Assembly: GCA_035512775.1 (NCBI GenBank)
Contig: DATKDI010000051.1
Span: forward strand, 1 to 30,010
DNA: 30,010 nt
Origin: JAJNBA01 sp035512775
GTDB lineage: Bacteria; Actinomycetota; UBA4738; HRBIN12
Direction of reading: 5' to 3'
The notes under the pieces are model-generated. The model was not told the origin of the DNA. It ran no database searches and worked only from the letters and a program-made list of their open reading frames with translations. Numbering within the stretch: position 1 is the stretch's first letter; every line of letters begins with the position of its first letter. Both the position numbers and the translations under genes were made by a program. Positions 8,801-17,192 of this stretch are shown piece after piece.

Positions 8801-9786
8801 GCCGGCTGGTCGACATCGGCGAGGCGGTGGGCATCATCGCCGCCCAGTCGATCGGGGAGCCGGGCACCCAGCTCACGATGCGGACCTTCCACACCGGCGG
8901 GATCGCGGGCGAGGACATCACGCACGGTCTCCCGCGTGTGGTCGAGCTGTTCGAGGCTCGCAACCCCAAGGGCATGGCGCAGATCACCGAGCTGTCCGGC
9001 GTCGTGAGCATCGAGGACGACGACGAGAAGCACGTTCGCCGTATCCGTGTGACCGATGAGACCGGCGACATGGTCGAGTACCAGGTCTCGTTCCGCGCCC
9101 GCCTCACGGTCGCGGACGGCGACGCGGTCGAGGTCGGCCAGCAGCTGACGGAGGGATCGGTCAACCCCCACGAGAAGCTCCGGGTCGAGGGAGTCATGGC
9201 GCTGCAGCTGCACCTGGTGGAGGAGGTCCAGCAGGTCTATCGCTCGCAGGGCGTGACGATCCACGACAAGCACATCGAGCTGATCGGCCGCCAGATGCTT
9301 CGGAAGGTGCACATCATCGAGCCCGGTGAGACGGACCTCCTGCCGGGGGACCTCGTGAATCGCCGAGTCTTCGAGGAGACGAACCAGGAGATCGTGGAGG
9401 CAGGCGGGGTGCCGGCCTCGGCGCGACCGGTCCTGCTCGGCATCACGAAGGCCTCGCTCGCGACGGATTCTTGGTTGTCGGCCGCCTCCTTCCAGGAGAC
9501 GACCCGGGTGCTCACGGACGCCGCGATCCAGGGCAAGGCCGATCCGCTGCTGGGGCTCAAGGAGAACGTGATCATCGGCAAGCTGATCCCGGCCGGTACG
9601 GGCATGAGCAGGTACCGGAACGTGGCCGTCAAGATCAAGCCCGACGCGATCCCCGAATACTGGCTCGCCCGGCAGCGGGAGCTCGCCGAGCTGGCCGAGG
9701 GGAGCGGAGAGCCGGCGCTCGTCGGCCTCACCCGGCAGCAGGCCGAGGCCATGCTGGGTGGGGGCCCCCGGCGGGACGAGGAGTAG
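5872..9786 (+). CDS. rpoC: DNA-directed RNA polymerase subunit beta'
   Basis: This is the beta' subunit of core RNA polymerase, carrying the catalytic magnesium site. The protein has 1304 residues and starts at GTG 5872, giving MLDVNYFDELRIGLA as in other Actinomycetota. GAGG at 5863-5866 sits 5 bases upstream. The N-terminal zinc site is Cys60, Cys62, Cys75 and Cys78. The catalytic NADFDGD is at residues 533-539. The second zinc site is Cys883, Cys959, Cys966 and Cys969. The trigger-loop and bridge-helix region includes GARGN and GEPGTQLTMRTFHTGG. A coiled coil rich in Glu and Arg follows the zinc finger (about 140-220), in the clamp region that is variable in this phylum. The C-terminus is short (ending GGGPRRDEE), without the long tail seen in some relatives. 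It is cotranscribed with rpoB unless the spacer hairpins intervene. Confidence 0.98.
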   Translation: MLDVNYFDELRIGLATADQIRAWSNGEVKKPETINYRTLKPEKDGLFCERIFGPTRDWECHCGKYKRVRFKGIICERCGVEITRSKVRRDRMGHIELAAPVTHIWYFKGVPSRLGYLLDIAPKDLERIIYFAAYVVTRIDDERRHKDLPGIEEEIEGEKREIEADRDDQVKHRLSELEDRLKELEAEGAKGAQLSAAKREAQRDVERIHETAGRDTQHLDDVVAGFKSLKVKQLVADDAVYRSLRERFADYFDGGMGAEAIKRLLSDYDVVAEGEALRETIENGKGTKRLKAIKRLKVASNFVEGRSNPLGMVLDAIPVIPPDLRPMVQLDGGRFATSDLNDLYRRVINRNNRLKRLLDLQAPEIIVNNEKRMLQEAVDALFDNGRRGRPVTGPGNRPLKSLSDMLKGKQGRFRQNLLGKRVDYSGRSVIVVGPELRLHQCGLPKQMALELFKPFVMKRLVDQNLAQNIKSAKRMVERARPQVWDVLEEAIREHPVLLNRAPTLHRLGIQAFEPVLVEGKAIKIHPLVCAAFNADFDGDQMAVHVPLSAEAQAEARILMLSTNNILSPAHGRPIATPSQDMVLGLYYLTLTQNEEMKDEDIPTFGSTAEALLAYDRGHSLHDPVRVRLTGKALPEELLPEGYDPKADGWAKRTPVIRSTIGRIVFNTAFPDDFEYRNEPVLKPDVARLVDEVVHRYDRTQTEIVLDNLKNLGFHYATRAGVTIGVEDVTTPPEKQKILDEHEKRAQKVEQQYRKGIITDDERRQELIEIWTQATDEVKDAMEAQFTKTNPIYMMANSGARGNIMQIRQLAGMRGLVANPKGEIIPRPIKSNFREGLSVLEYFISTHGARKGLADTALRTADSGYLTRRLVDVAQEVIVREEDCGTDRSITAVVNITRPDGTTVKAAHTDTSVFGRVLAEDVKVGGKKIAPRGAELSDELAEVVIDSGVESIRVRSVVTCEAEVGVCQACYGRSLAAGRLVDIGEAVGIIAAQSIGEPGTQLTMRTFHTGGIAGEDITHGLPRVVELFEARNPKGMAQITELSGVVSIEDDDEKHVRRIRVTDETGDMVEYQVSFRARLTVADGDAVEVGQQLTEGSVNPHEKLRVEGVMALQLHLVEEVQQVYRSQGVTIHDKHIELIGRQMLRKVHIIEPGETDLLPGDLVNRRVFEETNQEIVEAGGVPASARPVLLGITKASLATDSWLSAASFQETTRVLTDAAIQGKADPLLGLKENVIIGKLIPAGTGMSRYRNVAVKIKPDAIPEYWLARQRELAELAEGSGEPALVGLTRQQAEAMLGGGPRRDEE

Positions 9787-9794
9787 GCGGAGCT

Positions 9795-9810
9795 GCACCG
9801 ATGTCGGTGC
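9795..9810 (+). terminator. Hairpin just after rpoC
   Basis: GCACCG (9795-9800) pairs with CGGTGC (9805-9810) across the loop atgt, beginning 9 bases after the rpoC stop. No U-tract follows, so if it terminates or ends the rpoBC transcript it does so as a U-less hairpin or by RNA processing. Its position makes a transcript-end role plausible. Confidence 0.35.
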
Positions 9811-9883
9811 GGCGAGCCGGGCGGTACGCTAGGGGACGCATCTGCGCAGGCCGGCCCTCACGCCGGAAGGCAAACCGACGCGG

Positions 9884-9913
9884 TTGACACCTCGTGCTCA
9901 CGACCAGTAGCTT
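9884..9913 (+). promoter_or_regulatory. Candidate promoter of the rpsL-rpsG-fusA-tuf block
   Basis: A perfect TTGACA -35 box at 9884-9889 is followed after 18 bases by TAGCTT at 9908-9913. It is the only consensus -35 in the gap upstream of rpsL, and it would drive the ribosomal block independently of rpoBC. A start near 9920 gives a leader of about 165 bases. Confidence 0.6.
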
Positions 9914-10086
9914 TGTCGGTCGCGCCCATCCATGGAGGATGTGGACGGGTGTCCGGCTCCGGTCGGAGCGATAACCCAGACAGGGTGGTTGCGTTTCGCG
10001 CTGCGCCCCAAGGGTTTCGGCGGTTTTTCGGCTCCGGGGCAGAACGCCTCGGTGAATGAAAAAGGAAGAGTGCAGACGAGAGAGCC

Positions 10087-10461
10087 ATGCCCACCATCGA
10101 ACAGCTCGTACGGAAGGGCCGGACGCGCCCGAAGAAGAGGACGAAGAGCCCTGCGCTGAAGGGGTCGTCCCAGCGGCGCGGCGTCTGCACGCGCGTCTAC
10201 ACCATGACCCCGAAGAAGCCGAACTCGGCCCTGCGGAAGGTCGCCAGGGTCAGGCTGACGTCGGGGATCGAGGTCACGGTCTACATCCCGGGCGTGGGGC
10301 ACAACCTCCAGGAGCACTCCATCGTGCTCGTCCGCGGCGGTCGCGTACGCGACCTCCCGGGCGTTCGATACAAGATCGTTCGCGGCACCCTCGACACCGC
10401 CGGCGTACGCGACCGCCGCAAGGCGAGGTCGCGATACGGCGCCAAGAAGGTCGGCGAGTAG
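10087..10461 (+). CDS. rpsL: 30S ribosomal protein S12
   Basis: S12 (124 residues) sits at the decoding centre of the 30S subunit and influences accuracy and streptomycin binding. The family signature TPKKPNSALRKVARV contains Lys43, and GHNLQEHSIVLVRGGRV and DLPGVRYK follow. Position 88 is Arg (codon cgc at 10348-10350), where most bacteria carry Lys. Asp89, the residue methylthiolated in E. coli, is present. The start is ATG 10087 with only a weak GAGAG upstream. It is the first gene of the block and is followed by rpsG after 2 bases. Confidence 0.98.
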   Translation: MPTIEQLVRKGRTRPKKRTKSPALKGSSQRRGVCTRVYTMTPKKPNSALRKVARVRLTSGIEVTVYIPGVGHNLQEHSIVLVRGGRVRDLPGVRYKIVRGTLDTAGVRDRRKARSRYGAKKVGE

Positions 10462-10463
10462 CG

Positions 10464-10934
10464 ATGCCGCGCAAGGGCCCTGCCGCACACCGGACGATCA
10501 CCCCCGATCCCGTCTATCAGAACCCGCTCGTCACGCAGCTGGTGAACAAGGTGCTGTTGCACGGGAAGAAGACCGTCGCCGAGCACATCGTCTACGAGGC
10601 GCTCGAGCAGATCAGCCAGAAGACCGCGAACGACCCGGTGATCACCCTGAAGCGAGCCGTCGAGAACGTCAGGCCCATGCTCGAGGTGAAGTCCCGTAGG
10701 GTCGGAGGCGCCTCGTATCAGGTACCGATCGAGGTCAAGCCGACGCGGGGCACCACGCTCGCCCTGCGGTGGCTCGTGAACTTCTCCCGCGCCCGGCGCG
10801 AGAACTCGATGGCCGAGCGACTCGTCGCGGAGATCATGGACGCCGCCAACGGCCAGGGGGCATCCGTGAAGCGCCGTGAGGACATGCACAAGATGGCCGA
10901 GGCCAACAAGGCGTTCGCGCACTACCGATGGTGA
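10464..10934 (+). CDS. rpsG: 30S ribosomal protein S7
   Basis: S7 (156 residues, the family's usual length) nucleates assembly of the 30S head by binding the 3' domain of 16S rRNA. It starts MPRKGPAAHRTITPD and contains the KRAVENVRPMLEVKSRRVGG and ALRWLVNFSRARRENSMAERL blocks. It ends in HYRW, as in many bacteria. The frame stays open upstream inside rpsL, but ATG 10464, 2 bases after the rpsL stop, gives the correct family N-terminus. In E. coli S7 is the feedback regulator of this operon. No S7-binding mimic is evident here because the rpsL-rpsG gap is too short. Confidence 0.98.
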   Translation: MPRKGPAAHRTITPDPVYQNPLVTQLVNKVLLHGKKTVAEHIVYEALEQISQKTANDPVITLKRAVENVRPMLEVKSRRVGGASYQVPIEVKPTRGTTLALRWLVNFSRARRENSMAERLVAEIMDAANGQGASVKRREDMHKMAEANKAFAHYRW

Positions 10935-10951
10935 TGGAAGAGGAACACCGG

Positions 10952-10971
10952 ACCGGCCCCGAGGGGCCGGT
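10952..10971 (+). terminator. GC-rich hairpin between rpsG and fusA
   Basis: An 8-bp stem (10952-10959 with 10964-10971, accggccc with gggccggt) is closed by a CGAG tetraloop and followed by two further T residues and ccc. It lies 18 bases after the rpsG stop and 25 bases before the fusA start. It looks like a weak intrinsic terminator or attenuator that could lower fusA-tuf expression relative to rpsL-rpsG, or mark an RNA processing site. Confidence 0.5.
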
Positions 10972-10995
10972 TTCCCGTGTGGAGGGGAACCGTTG

Positions 10996-13155
10996 ATGGC
11001 GGTCCCCGCGGAGAGGATGGAAGTGGCAGCGACAGAACAGAGGGTGACGGGTGGTGGGAAGGGGCTCGCGATCCGCGAGTACCCCCTCGCTCGCACGCGC
11101 AACATCGGCATCATGGCGCACATCGACGCCGGCAAGACCACCACCACCGAGCGGATCCTCTACTACACCGGGAAGGCCTACAAGATCGGTGAGGTCCACG
11201 AGGGCACCGCCGCGATGGACTGGATGGTCCAGGAGCGCGAGCGGGGCATCACGATCACATCGGCCGCCACCACGTGCCAGTGGAAGGGCCACTGGATCAA
11301 CATCATCGACACCCCTGGTCACGTCGACTTCACGGTCGAGGTCGAGCGCTCGCTCCGCGTGTTGGACGGCGCGGTCGCGGTCTTCGACGCGGTCGCCGGT
11401 GTCGAGCCGCAGAGCGAGACGGTGTGGCGTCAGGCCGACCGATACAGGGTGCCGCGGATCTGCTTCATCAACAAGATGGACCGGACCGGCGCGAACTTCG
11501 AGAGGACCGTCGAGATGATCATCGACCGTCTCAGCGCGACGCCGCTCGTCCTGCAGCTCCCCTGGGGTACCGAGTCCGACTTCCACGGGGTGATCGACCT
11601 CGTCCAGATGAACGCCCACTACTGGGAGGGCGAGATGGGCGAGGAGTGGCACGACACGGACATCCCCTCCGAGTATCAGGAGGCGGCCGAGACCGCGCGT
11701 CACCACCTCTTCGAGAAGCTCGCCGATCACGACGAGTCGGTGATGGAGAAGTTCGTCCACGAGGAGGAGCCGACGAACGAGGAGCTCCACCGCGCGATCC
11801 GCCGGGCGACGCTCGCCGGCTTGGGCGTTCCGGTGCTCGTCGGTTCCGCCTTCAAGAACAAGGGTGTCCAGCTGCTGCTGGACGCGATCGTCGCCTACCT
11901 CCCGTCCCCGGCCGAGGTCCTTCCGGTTGAGGGCCATCTCCCCAACAAGGAGGACAAGCACGTGGAGCGGAAGCCCGAGGACTCGGAGCCCTTCGCCGCG
12001 CTCGCGTTCAAGATCATGTCGGACGCCTACGTGGGACGCCTCACGTACCTCCGTGTCTACTCCGGAGTGCTGAAGGCGGGGAGCCACGTCGCGAACGCGA
12101 CCAAGGACCGCAAGGAGCGGATCGGACGCATCCTGCAGATGCACGCCAACCACCGTGAGGACATGGCGGCCGCCTACACCGGGGACATCGTCGCCGTCGT
12201 GGGGCTGAAGCACGCCACCACCGGAGACACGATCTGCGACCCCGACGACCAGGTCGTTCTCGAGTCCATCAGCTTCCCCACGCCCGTCATCTCCGTCGCC
12301 GTGGAACCGAAGACCAAGGCGGACCAGGACAAGCTGGGCTCGGGCCTCGCCAAGCTCGCGGACGAGGACCCGACGTTCGTCGTGAAGTTCGACGACGAGA
12401 CGGGACAGACGGTGATCTCGGGGATGGGCGAGCTCCACCTCGACATCATCGTGGACCGCCTGAAGCGGGAGTTCTCCGTCGACGCCAACGTCGGCAAGCC
12501 GCAGGTCGCCTACCGCGAGACGATCCGCCGCGAGGTGCACAAGGTCGAGACCCGCTTCGTCCGGCAGACGGGCGGCCGCGGACAGTTCGCGCACGTCGTG
12601 ATCAACCTGGAGCCGACCGGCCCCGGTGGGGGCTATGAGTTCCTGAACAAGATCGTCGGCGGCAAGATCCCCCGCGAGTACATCCCCGCCGTGGACCAGG
12701 GGATCCAGGAGGCGCTCGACAACGGGGTGCTGGCCGGCTACCCGATGGTGGACGTCCGGGCGACCCTGATGGACGGCACCTTCCACGAGGTCGACTCGAG
12801 CGAGATGGCATTCAAGATCGCCGGTTCCATGGCGCTGAAGGAGGCGGCTCGCAAGGCCGACCCCGCGCTGCTGGAGCCCGTCATGGAGTTCGAGGTGACC
12901 ACGCCCGAAGAGTTCATGGGTGAGGTCATGGGCGACGTGACGGCGCGGCGCGGCCGGATCGAGCACATCGACGACGCGGGAGGGCAGAAGGTGATCAGGG
13001 TGCTGGTGCCGCTGGCCGAGCTGTTCGGCTACGCGACCGACCTGCGCTCTCGTACGCAGGGCCGCGCCGCGCACAGCCCGATGCAGCTCCATGCCTACGC
13101 CGAGGTGCCGGTGCAGGTGTCGAAGGAGATCATCGCCCGGGTCTCGGGCGAGTAA
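10996..13155 (+). CDS. fusA: Elongation factor G
   Basis: This GTPase drives ribosomal translocation and, with ribosome recycling factor, subunit splitting. The protein has 719 residues. The G1 motif AHIDAGKT is at 41-48, G3 DTPGH at 105-109, and G4 NKMD at 159-162. The domain II-V landmarks FKIMSDAYVGRLTYLRVYSG, GMGELHLDIIVDRLKREF and GRIEHIDDAGG all follow. I chose ATG 10996 because GGAGGGG lies 8 bases upstream. ATG 11017 in the same frame (preceded by GGAGAGG) would shorten the N-terminus by 7 residues and cannot be excluded. The N-terminal extension before REYPLARTRNIGIMAHID is longer than in E. coli EF-G, as is common in Actinomycetota. It lies between rpsG and tuf, the classical str operon order. 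Confidence 0.97.
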   Translation: MAVPAERMEVAATEQRVTGGGKGLAIREYPLARTRNIGIMAHIDAGKTTTTERILYYTGKAYKIGEVHEGTAAMDWMVQERERGITITSAATTCQWKGHWINIIDTPGHVDFTVEVERSLRVLDGAVAVFDAVAGVEPQSETVWRQADRYRVPRICFINKMDRTGANFERTVEMIIDRLSATPLVLQLPWGTESDFHGVIDLVQMNAHYWEGEMGEEWHDTDIPSEYQEAAETARHHLFEKLADHDESVMEKFVHEEEPTNEELHRAIRRATLAGLGVPVLVGSAFKNKGVQLLLDAIVAYLPSPAEVLPVEGHLPNKEDKHVERKPEDSEPFAALAFKIMSDAYVGRLTYLRVYSGVLKAGSHVANATKDRKERIGRILQMHANHREDMAAAYTGDIVAVVGLKHATTGDTICDPDDQVVLESISFPTPVISVAVEPKTKADQDKLGSGLAKLADEDPTFVVKFDDETGQTVISGMGELHLDIIVDRLKREFSVDANVGKPQVAYRETIRREVHKVETRFVRQTGGRGQFAHVVINLEPTGPGGGYEFLNKIVGGKIPREYIPAVDQGIQEALDNGVLAGYPMVDVRATLMDGTFHEVDSSEMAFKIAGSMALKEAARKADPALLEPVMEFEVTTPEEFMGEVMGDVTARRGRIEHIDDAGGQKVIRVLVPLAELFGYATDLRSRTQGRAAHSPMQLHAYAEVPVQVSKEIIARVSGE

Positions 13156-13176
13156 GGCCAGAAGGGGAGAGCAGTC

Positions 13177-14361
<1,185 letters not shown>

Positions 14362-14397
14362 GGGACGTCGAGGAACGAAGGGCGAGGGGAAGAGTCA

Positions 14398-14706
14398 GTG
14401 GCGGGACCGAAGATCCGGATCAAGCTCCGGGCGTACGACCATCGGATGCTGGACGTGGCGGCGCGCGACATCGTGGAGCACGTCACGCGCACGGGCGCGA
14501 AGGTGGTCGGGCCGGTTCCGCTGCCGACCGAGCGATCCATCTACACGGTGATCCGCTCGCCGCATAAGTACAAGGACTCGCGCGAGCACTTCCAGATGCT
14601 CACGCACAAGCGGCTGATCGACATCGTGGACGCCACGTCCAAGACGGTGCAGGAGCTACAGCGGTTGAACCTGTCGGCAGGGGTCGACATCGAGATCAAG
14701 TTGTAG
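14398..14706 (+). CDS. rpsJ: 30S ribosomal protein S10
   Basis: S10 (102 residues, usual length) is a 30S head protein that also pairs with NusB/NusG in antitermination. The sequence begins MAGPKIRIKLRAYDHRMLD and carries PLPTERSIYTVIRSPHKYKDS and the SREHFQMLTHKRLIDI block, ending GVDIEIKL. The start is GTG 14398 with GAGGGGA upstream. It heads the S10 gene set, but the 36-bp gap after tuf shows no promoter or L4-type leader, so it is probably read through from tuf. Confidence 0.97.
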   Translation: MAGPKIRIKLRAYDHRMLDVAARDIVEHVTRTGAKVVGPVPLPTERSIYTVIRSPHKYKDSREHFQMLTHKRLIDIVDATSKTVQELQRLNLSAGVDIEIKL

Positions 14707-14711
14707 GAGCG

Positions 14712-15380
14712 ATGGCTGAGACGAAAGGCATCTTGGGCACGAAGCTGGGGATGACCCAGATCTTCGACGACACCCGCGCCGTGCCGGTCACGGTGATCAA
14801 GGCGGGACCGTCCGTCGTGTCCCAGGTCAAGACGAAGGAGACCGACGGCTACGACGCCGTCCAGCTCTCCTTCGGCACCGTGCGGCCTCGCGACCTGACC
14901 AAGCCGATGAAGGGACACTTCGACGCGCACGGCGCCACGCCGGGGCGCTTCTCGGTCGAGCTGCGGACGGACGACGCCGGCAGCTACGAGGCGGGCCAGG
15001 AGATCACCGTCGACGTGTTCAGCCCGGGCGACCGGGTCGACGTGGTGGGTGTTTCCAAGGGCCACGGCACGAGCGGCGTGATGAAGCGCCACGGGTTCCA
15101 CGGGCTCCGCGCCAGCCACGGCACGAAGCGCAAGCACCGAGCGCCGGGGGCGATCGGTGCGTGTGCGACCCCGAGCCGGGTCTTCAAGGACATGCCCATG
15201 GCGGGTCAGTTCGGGAACGTGCGCGTGACGGTGCTGAACCTCGAGGTCGTGCAGGCGGATGCCGAGCGCGGCCTCCTGCTGGTCAAGGGCGCGGTCCCCG
15301 GGCCGAACGGCGGCCTCGTGATGGCACGGTCCGCGGTCAAGTCGCCCACCGGCGGGGCTCCGGCGGAGAGGAACGCCTGA
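14712..15380 (+). CDS. rplC: 50S ribosomal protein L3
   Basis: L3 (222 residues) is an early-assembly 23S rRNA binder whose long loop reaches towards the peptidyl transferase centre. It begins with the LGTKLGMTQIFDD signature and carries the SKGHGTSGVMKRHGFHG and ASHGTKRKHRAPGAIG loop. The following TPSRVFKDMPMAGQFGN has Asp where Gly is common. ATG 14712 sits 5 bases after the rpsJ stop with GGAG upstream. Its stop overlaps the rplD start by one base (TGATG). Confidence 0.97.
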   Translation: MAETKGILGTKLGMTQIFDDTRAVPVTVIKAGPSVVSQVKTKETDGYDAVQLSFGTVRPRDLTKPMKGHFDAHGATPGRFSVELRTDDAGSYEAGQEITVDVFSPGDRVDVVGVSKGHGTSGVMKRHGFHGLRASHGTKRKHRAPGAIGACATPSRVFKDMPMAGQFGNVRVTVLNLEVVQADAERGLLLVKGAVPGPNGGLVMARSAVKSPTGGAPAERNA

Positions 15381-16066
15381 TGGCCTCGTTCGAGATGCGC
15401 GACGTCGCCGGGAAGAACACCGGATCCCTCGATCTCCCTGCGGAGATCTTCGAGTCGAAGGTGAGCGTGCCGCTGATGCACCAGGTGGTCGTCGCGGGCC
15501 TCGCCGGGATCCGCTCGGGCTCGCACTCGACGAAGACGCGAGGCGAGGTCCGCGGCGGCGGCCGCAAGCCGTGGCGGCAGAAGGGCACCGGCCGGGCTCG
15601 TCAGGGCTCGATCCGGTCACCCCAGTGGGTCGGTGGCGGCGTGGCTCACGGCCCGACGCCGAGAGATCACTCGCAGAAGGTCAACAAGAAGATGCGGCGA
15701 GGAGCGCTCCGGTCCGCCCTCACCGACGCCCTGCAGAGCGGCAAGCTGGCCGTCGTGGACGAGCTGACGTGGGACGAGCCCAAGACGAAGCGGGCGACGG
15801 GCGTGCTGGAGTCGTTCGAGCTCGCGGGCAGGATCTTGCTGGTGCTGCCGGTCCCGACGGAGTCCGGCGCCGTCGAGAAGTCGTTCCGTAACCTGCCGAA
15901 CGTGAAGATCGCCTACGCGCGCGGGCTTGGCACCTACGACGTGCTGCTCGCGGATCGCGTGCTGTTCACCGCTGCCGCGATCGACGGTCTCACGAAGGCG
16001 GCGCAGCCGGGTCCCGAGACGCAGAAGGCCGAGAAGGCCCAGAAGGCCGAGGAGGTGGCGGAGTGA
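15380..16066 (+). CDS. rplD: 50S ribosomal protein L4
   Basis: L4 (228 residues) lines the peptide exit tunnel and in enterobacteria represses the S10 operon. The tunnel loop is recognisable in GGGRKPWRQKGTGRARQGS and the following RSPQWVGGGVAHGP. The C-terminus adds a Lys/Ala/Glu-rich tail (QKAEKAQKAEEVAE). The frame is open upstream inside rplC, but ATG 15380, overlapping the rplC stop by one base, gives the family N-terminus MASFEMRDVAGK. Its stop overlaps the rplW GTG by 3 bases (GTGA). Confidence 0.97.
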   Translation: MASFEMRDVAGKNTGSLDLPAEIFESKVSVPLMHQVVVAGLAGIRSGSHSTKTRGEVRGGGRKPWRQKGTGRARQGSIRSPQWVGGGVAHGPTPRDHSQKVNKKMRRGALRSALTDALQSGKLAVVDELTWDEPKTKRATGVLESFELAGRILLVLPVPTESGAVEKSFRNLPNVKIAYARGLGTYDVLLADRVLFTAAAIDGLTKAAQPGPETQKAEKAQKAEEVAE

Positions 16067-16359
16067 TCAAGTCCCCTCGTGACGTGATCGTTCGTCCCAT
16101 CGTCTCGGAGAAGTCCTACGCGGGCATCGAGCACAACACCTACACGTTCCTGGTCGACCCGCGAGCGAACAAGACCGAGATCAAGGAGGCGGTCCAGTCG
16201 ATCTGGGACGTCCGCGTGCTCTCGGTCAACACGCTCAAGCGCCGGGGGAAGCTGAAGCGGCGCGGGTACACCCGGGGCCGCCGTCCCGATGAGAAGCGCG
16301 CGGTCGTCACGCTCGCCCCGGGCGACAGCATCGAGATCTTCGAAGGTGGAGGTACGTAA
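16063..16359 (+). CDS. rplW: 50S ribosomal protein L23
   Basis: L23 (98 residues) surrounds the tunnel exit and docks trigger factor and SRP. It contains DVIVRPIVSEKSYAG, then YTFLVDPRANKTEIKEAVQ and VLSVNTLKRRGKLKR, in family order. The GTG start overlaps the rplD stop as GTGA, which indicates translational coupling. The gene is complete and 2 bases from rplB. Confidence 0.97.
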   Translation: MIKSPRDVIVRPIVSEKSYAGIEHNTYTFLVDPRANKTEIKEAVQSIWDVRVLSVNTLKRRGKLKRRGYTRGRRPDEKRAVVTLAPGDSIEIFEGGGT

Positions 16360-16361
16360 CC

Positions 16362-17192
16362 GTGGCCGTTCGCAAGTACAAGCCGACGACGCCGGGCCGA
16401 CGCGGCGCGAGCGTCTCGTCCTTCGACGAGATCACGCGCTCGACGCCCGAGAAGTCGCTGCTGGCGAAGGGTCGGAAGAAGGCCGGGCGCAACGTGCACG
16501 GCCGGATCACCACGCGTCACCAGGGCGGCGGCACCAAGCGCCGCTATCGGCTCATCGACTTCCGCCGGAACAAGGACGACATCCCGGCCAAGGTCGCGAC
16601 GATCGAGTACGACCCCAACCGGAGCTCGCGGATCGCCCTGCTGCATTACGCGGACGGCGAGAAGCGATACATCCTCGCCCCGGACGGCATCCGGGTCGGC
16701 GACATGCTGATGTCCGGCGAGGGCGCCGAGATCCGCCCGGGCAACGCTCTGCCGCTTCGGAACATCCCGGTGGGGACGGTGGTGCATGCCGTGGAGCTGA
16801 AGCCCGGCGCGGGCGCTCGGATGGCGCGTTCGGCCGGCACCAGCGTGCAGCTGATGGCCAAGGAAGGGAAGCTCGCGACCCTGCGCCTGCCCTCGGGGGA
16901 GACGCGGACCGTGCCGTCCTCCTGCAAGGGCACCGTCGGCGTGGTGGGGAACCCCGAGCACGAACTGATCTCACTCGGGAAGGCGGGACGCAATCGCTGG
17001 AAGGGCAAGCGCCCGACGGTGCGAGGTGTCGCGATGAACCCGGTCGATCACCCCCTCGGCGGAGGCGAAGGCAAGTCGTCGGGTGGCCGGCATCCCACCT
17101 CGCCCTGGGGCAAGAAGGAAGGCCGCACCAGGAAGAAGAAGAAGGCGTCGAACTCGCAGATCATCCGGCGCCGTGGGAAGGGGCGTGGCTGA
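16362..17192 (+). CDS. rplB: 50S ribosomal protein L2
   Basis: L2 (276 residues) is needed for subunit association and peptidyl transferase activity. It contains the RNA-binding NVHGRITTRHQGGGTKRRYR block, the central SH3-like domain, and the C-terminal MNPVDHPLGGGEGKSSGGRH loop. The functionally important His of VDHP (E. coli His229) is present, and the next His of E. coli is Leu here. The C-terminus is strongly basic (KKEGRTRKKKK). The start is GTG 16362, two bases after the rplW stop. Its stop overlaps rpsS by one base. Confidence 0.97.
   Translation: MAVRKYKPTTPGRRGASVSSFDEITRSTPEKSLLAKGRKKAGRNVHGRITTRHQGGGTKRRYRLIDFRRNKDDIPAKVATIEYDPNRSSRIALLHYADGEKRYILAPDGIRVGDMLMSGEGAEIRPGNALPLRNIPVGTVVHAVELKPGAGARMARSAGTSVQLMAKEGKLATLRLPSGETRTVPSSCKGTVGVVGNPEHELISLGKAGRNRWKGKRPTVRGVAMNPVDHPLGGGEGKSSGGRHPTSPWGKKEGRTRKKKKASNSQIIRRRGKGRG

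Larger units (their letters stand above)
9787..10086 (+). other. 300-bp regulatory gap between rpoC and rpsL
   Basis: There is no gene in this stretch. It holds the post-rpoC hairpin, a small hairpin (9851-9855 with 9862-9866), and a TTGACA promoter. Downstream of that is a leader of about 165 bases with a nested stem (9956-9960 with 9965-9969, enclosed by 9947-9950 with 9974-9977). The leader then becomes T- and A-rich compared with its surroundings (about 10012-10070). Such a long structured leader before rpsL could host feedback control by a ribosomal protein, but I recognise no known motif. Confidence 0.5.

Noticed and set aside
9825..9830. A second -10 box (TACGCT) upstream of the rpsL promoter
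   Set aside because: No acceptable -35 box lies 16-19 bases upstream, and the post-rpoC hairpin occupies that position.
17057..17062. Loss of the catalytic His in L2 (HPL instead of HPH)
   Set aside because: The functionally important His229 equivalent is the first His (VDHP), which is present. The second position is Leu in many bacteria.
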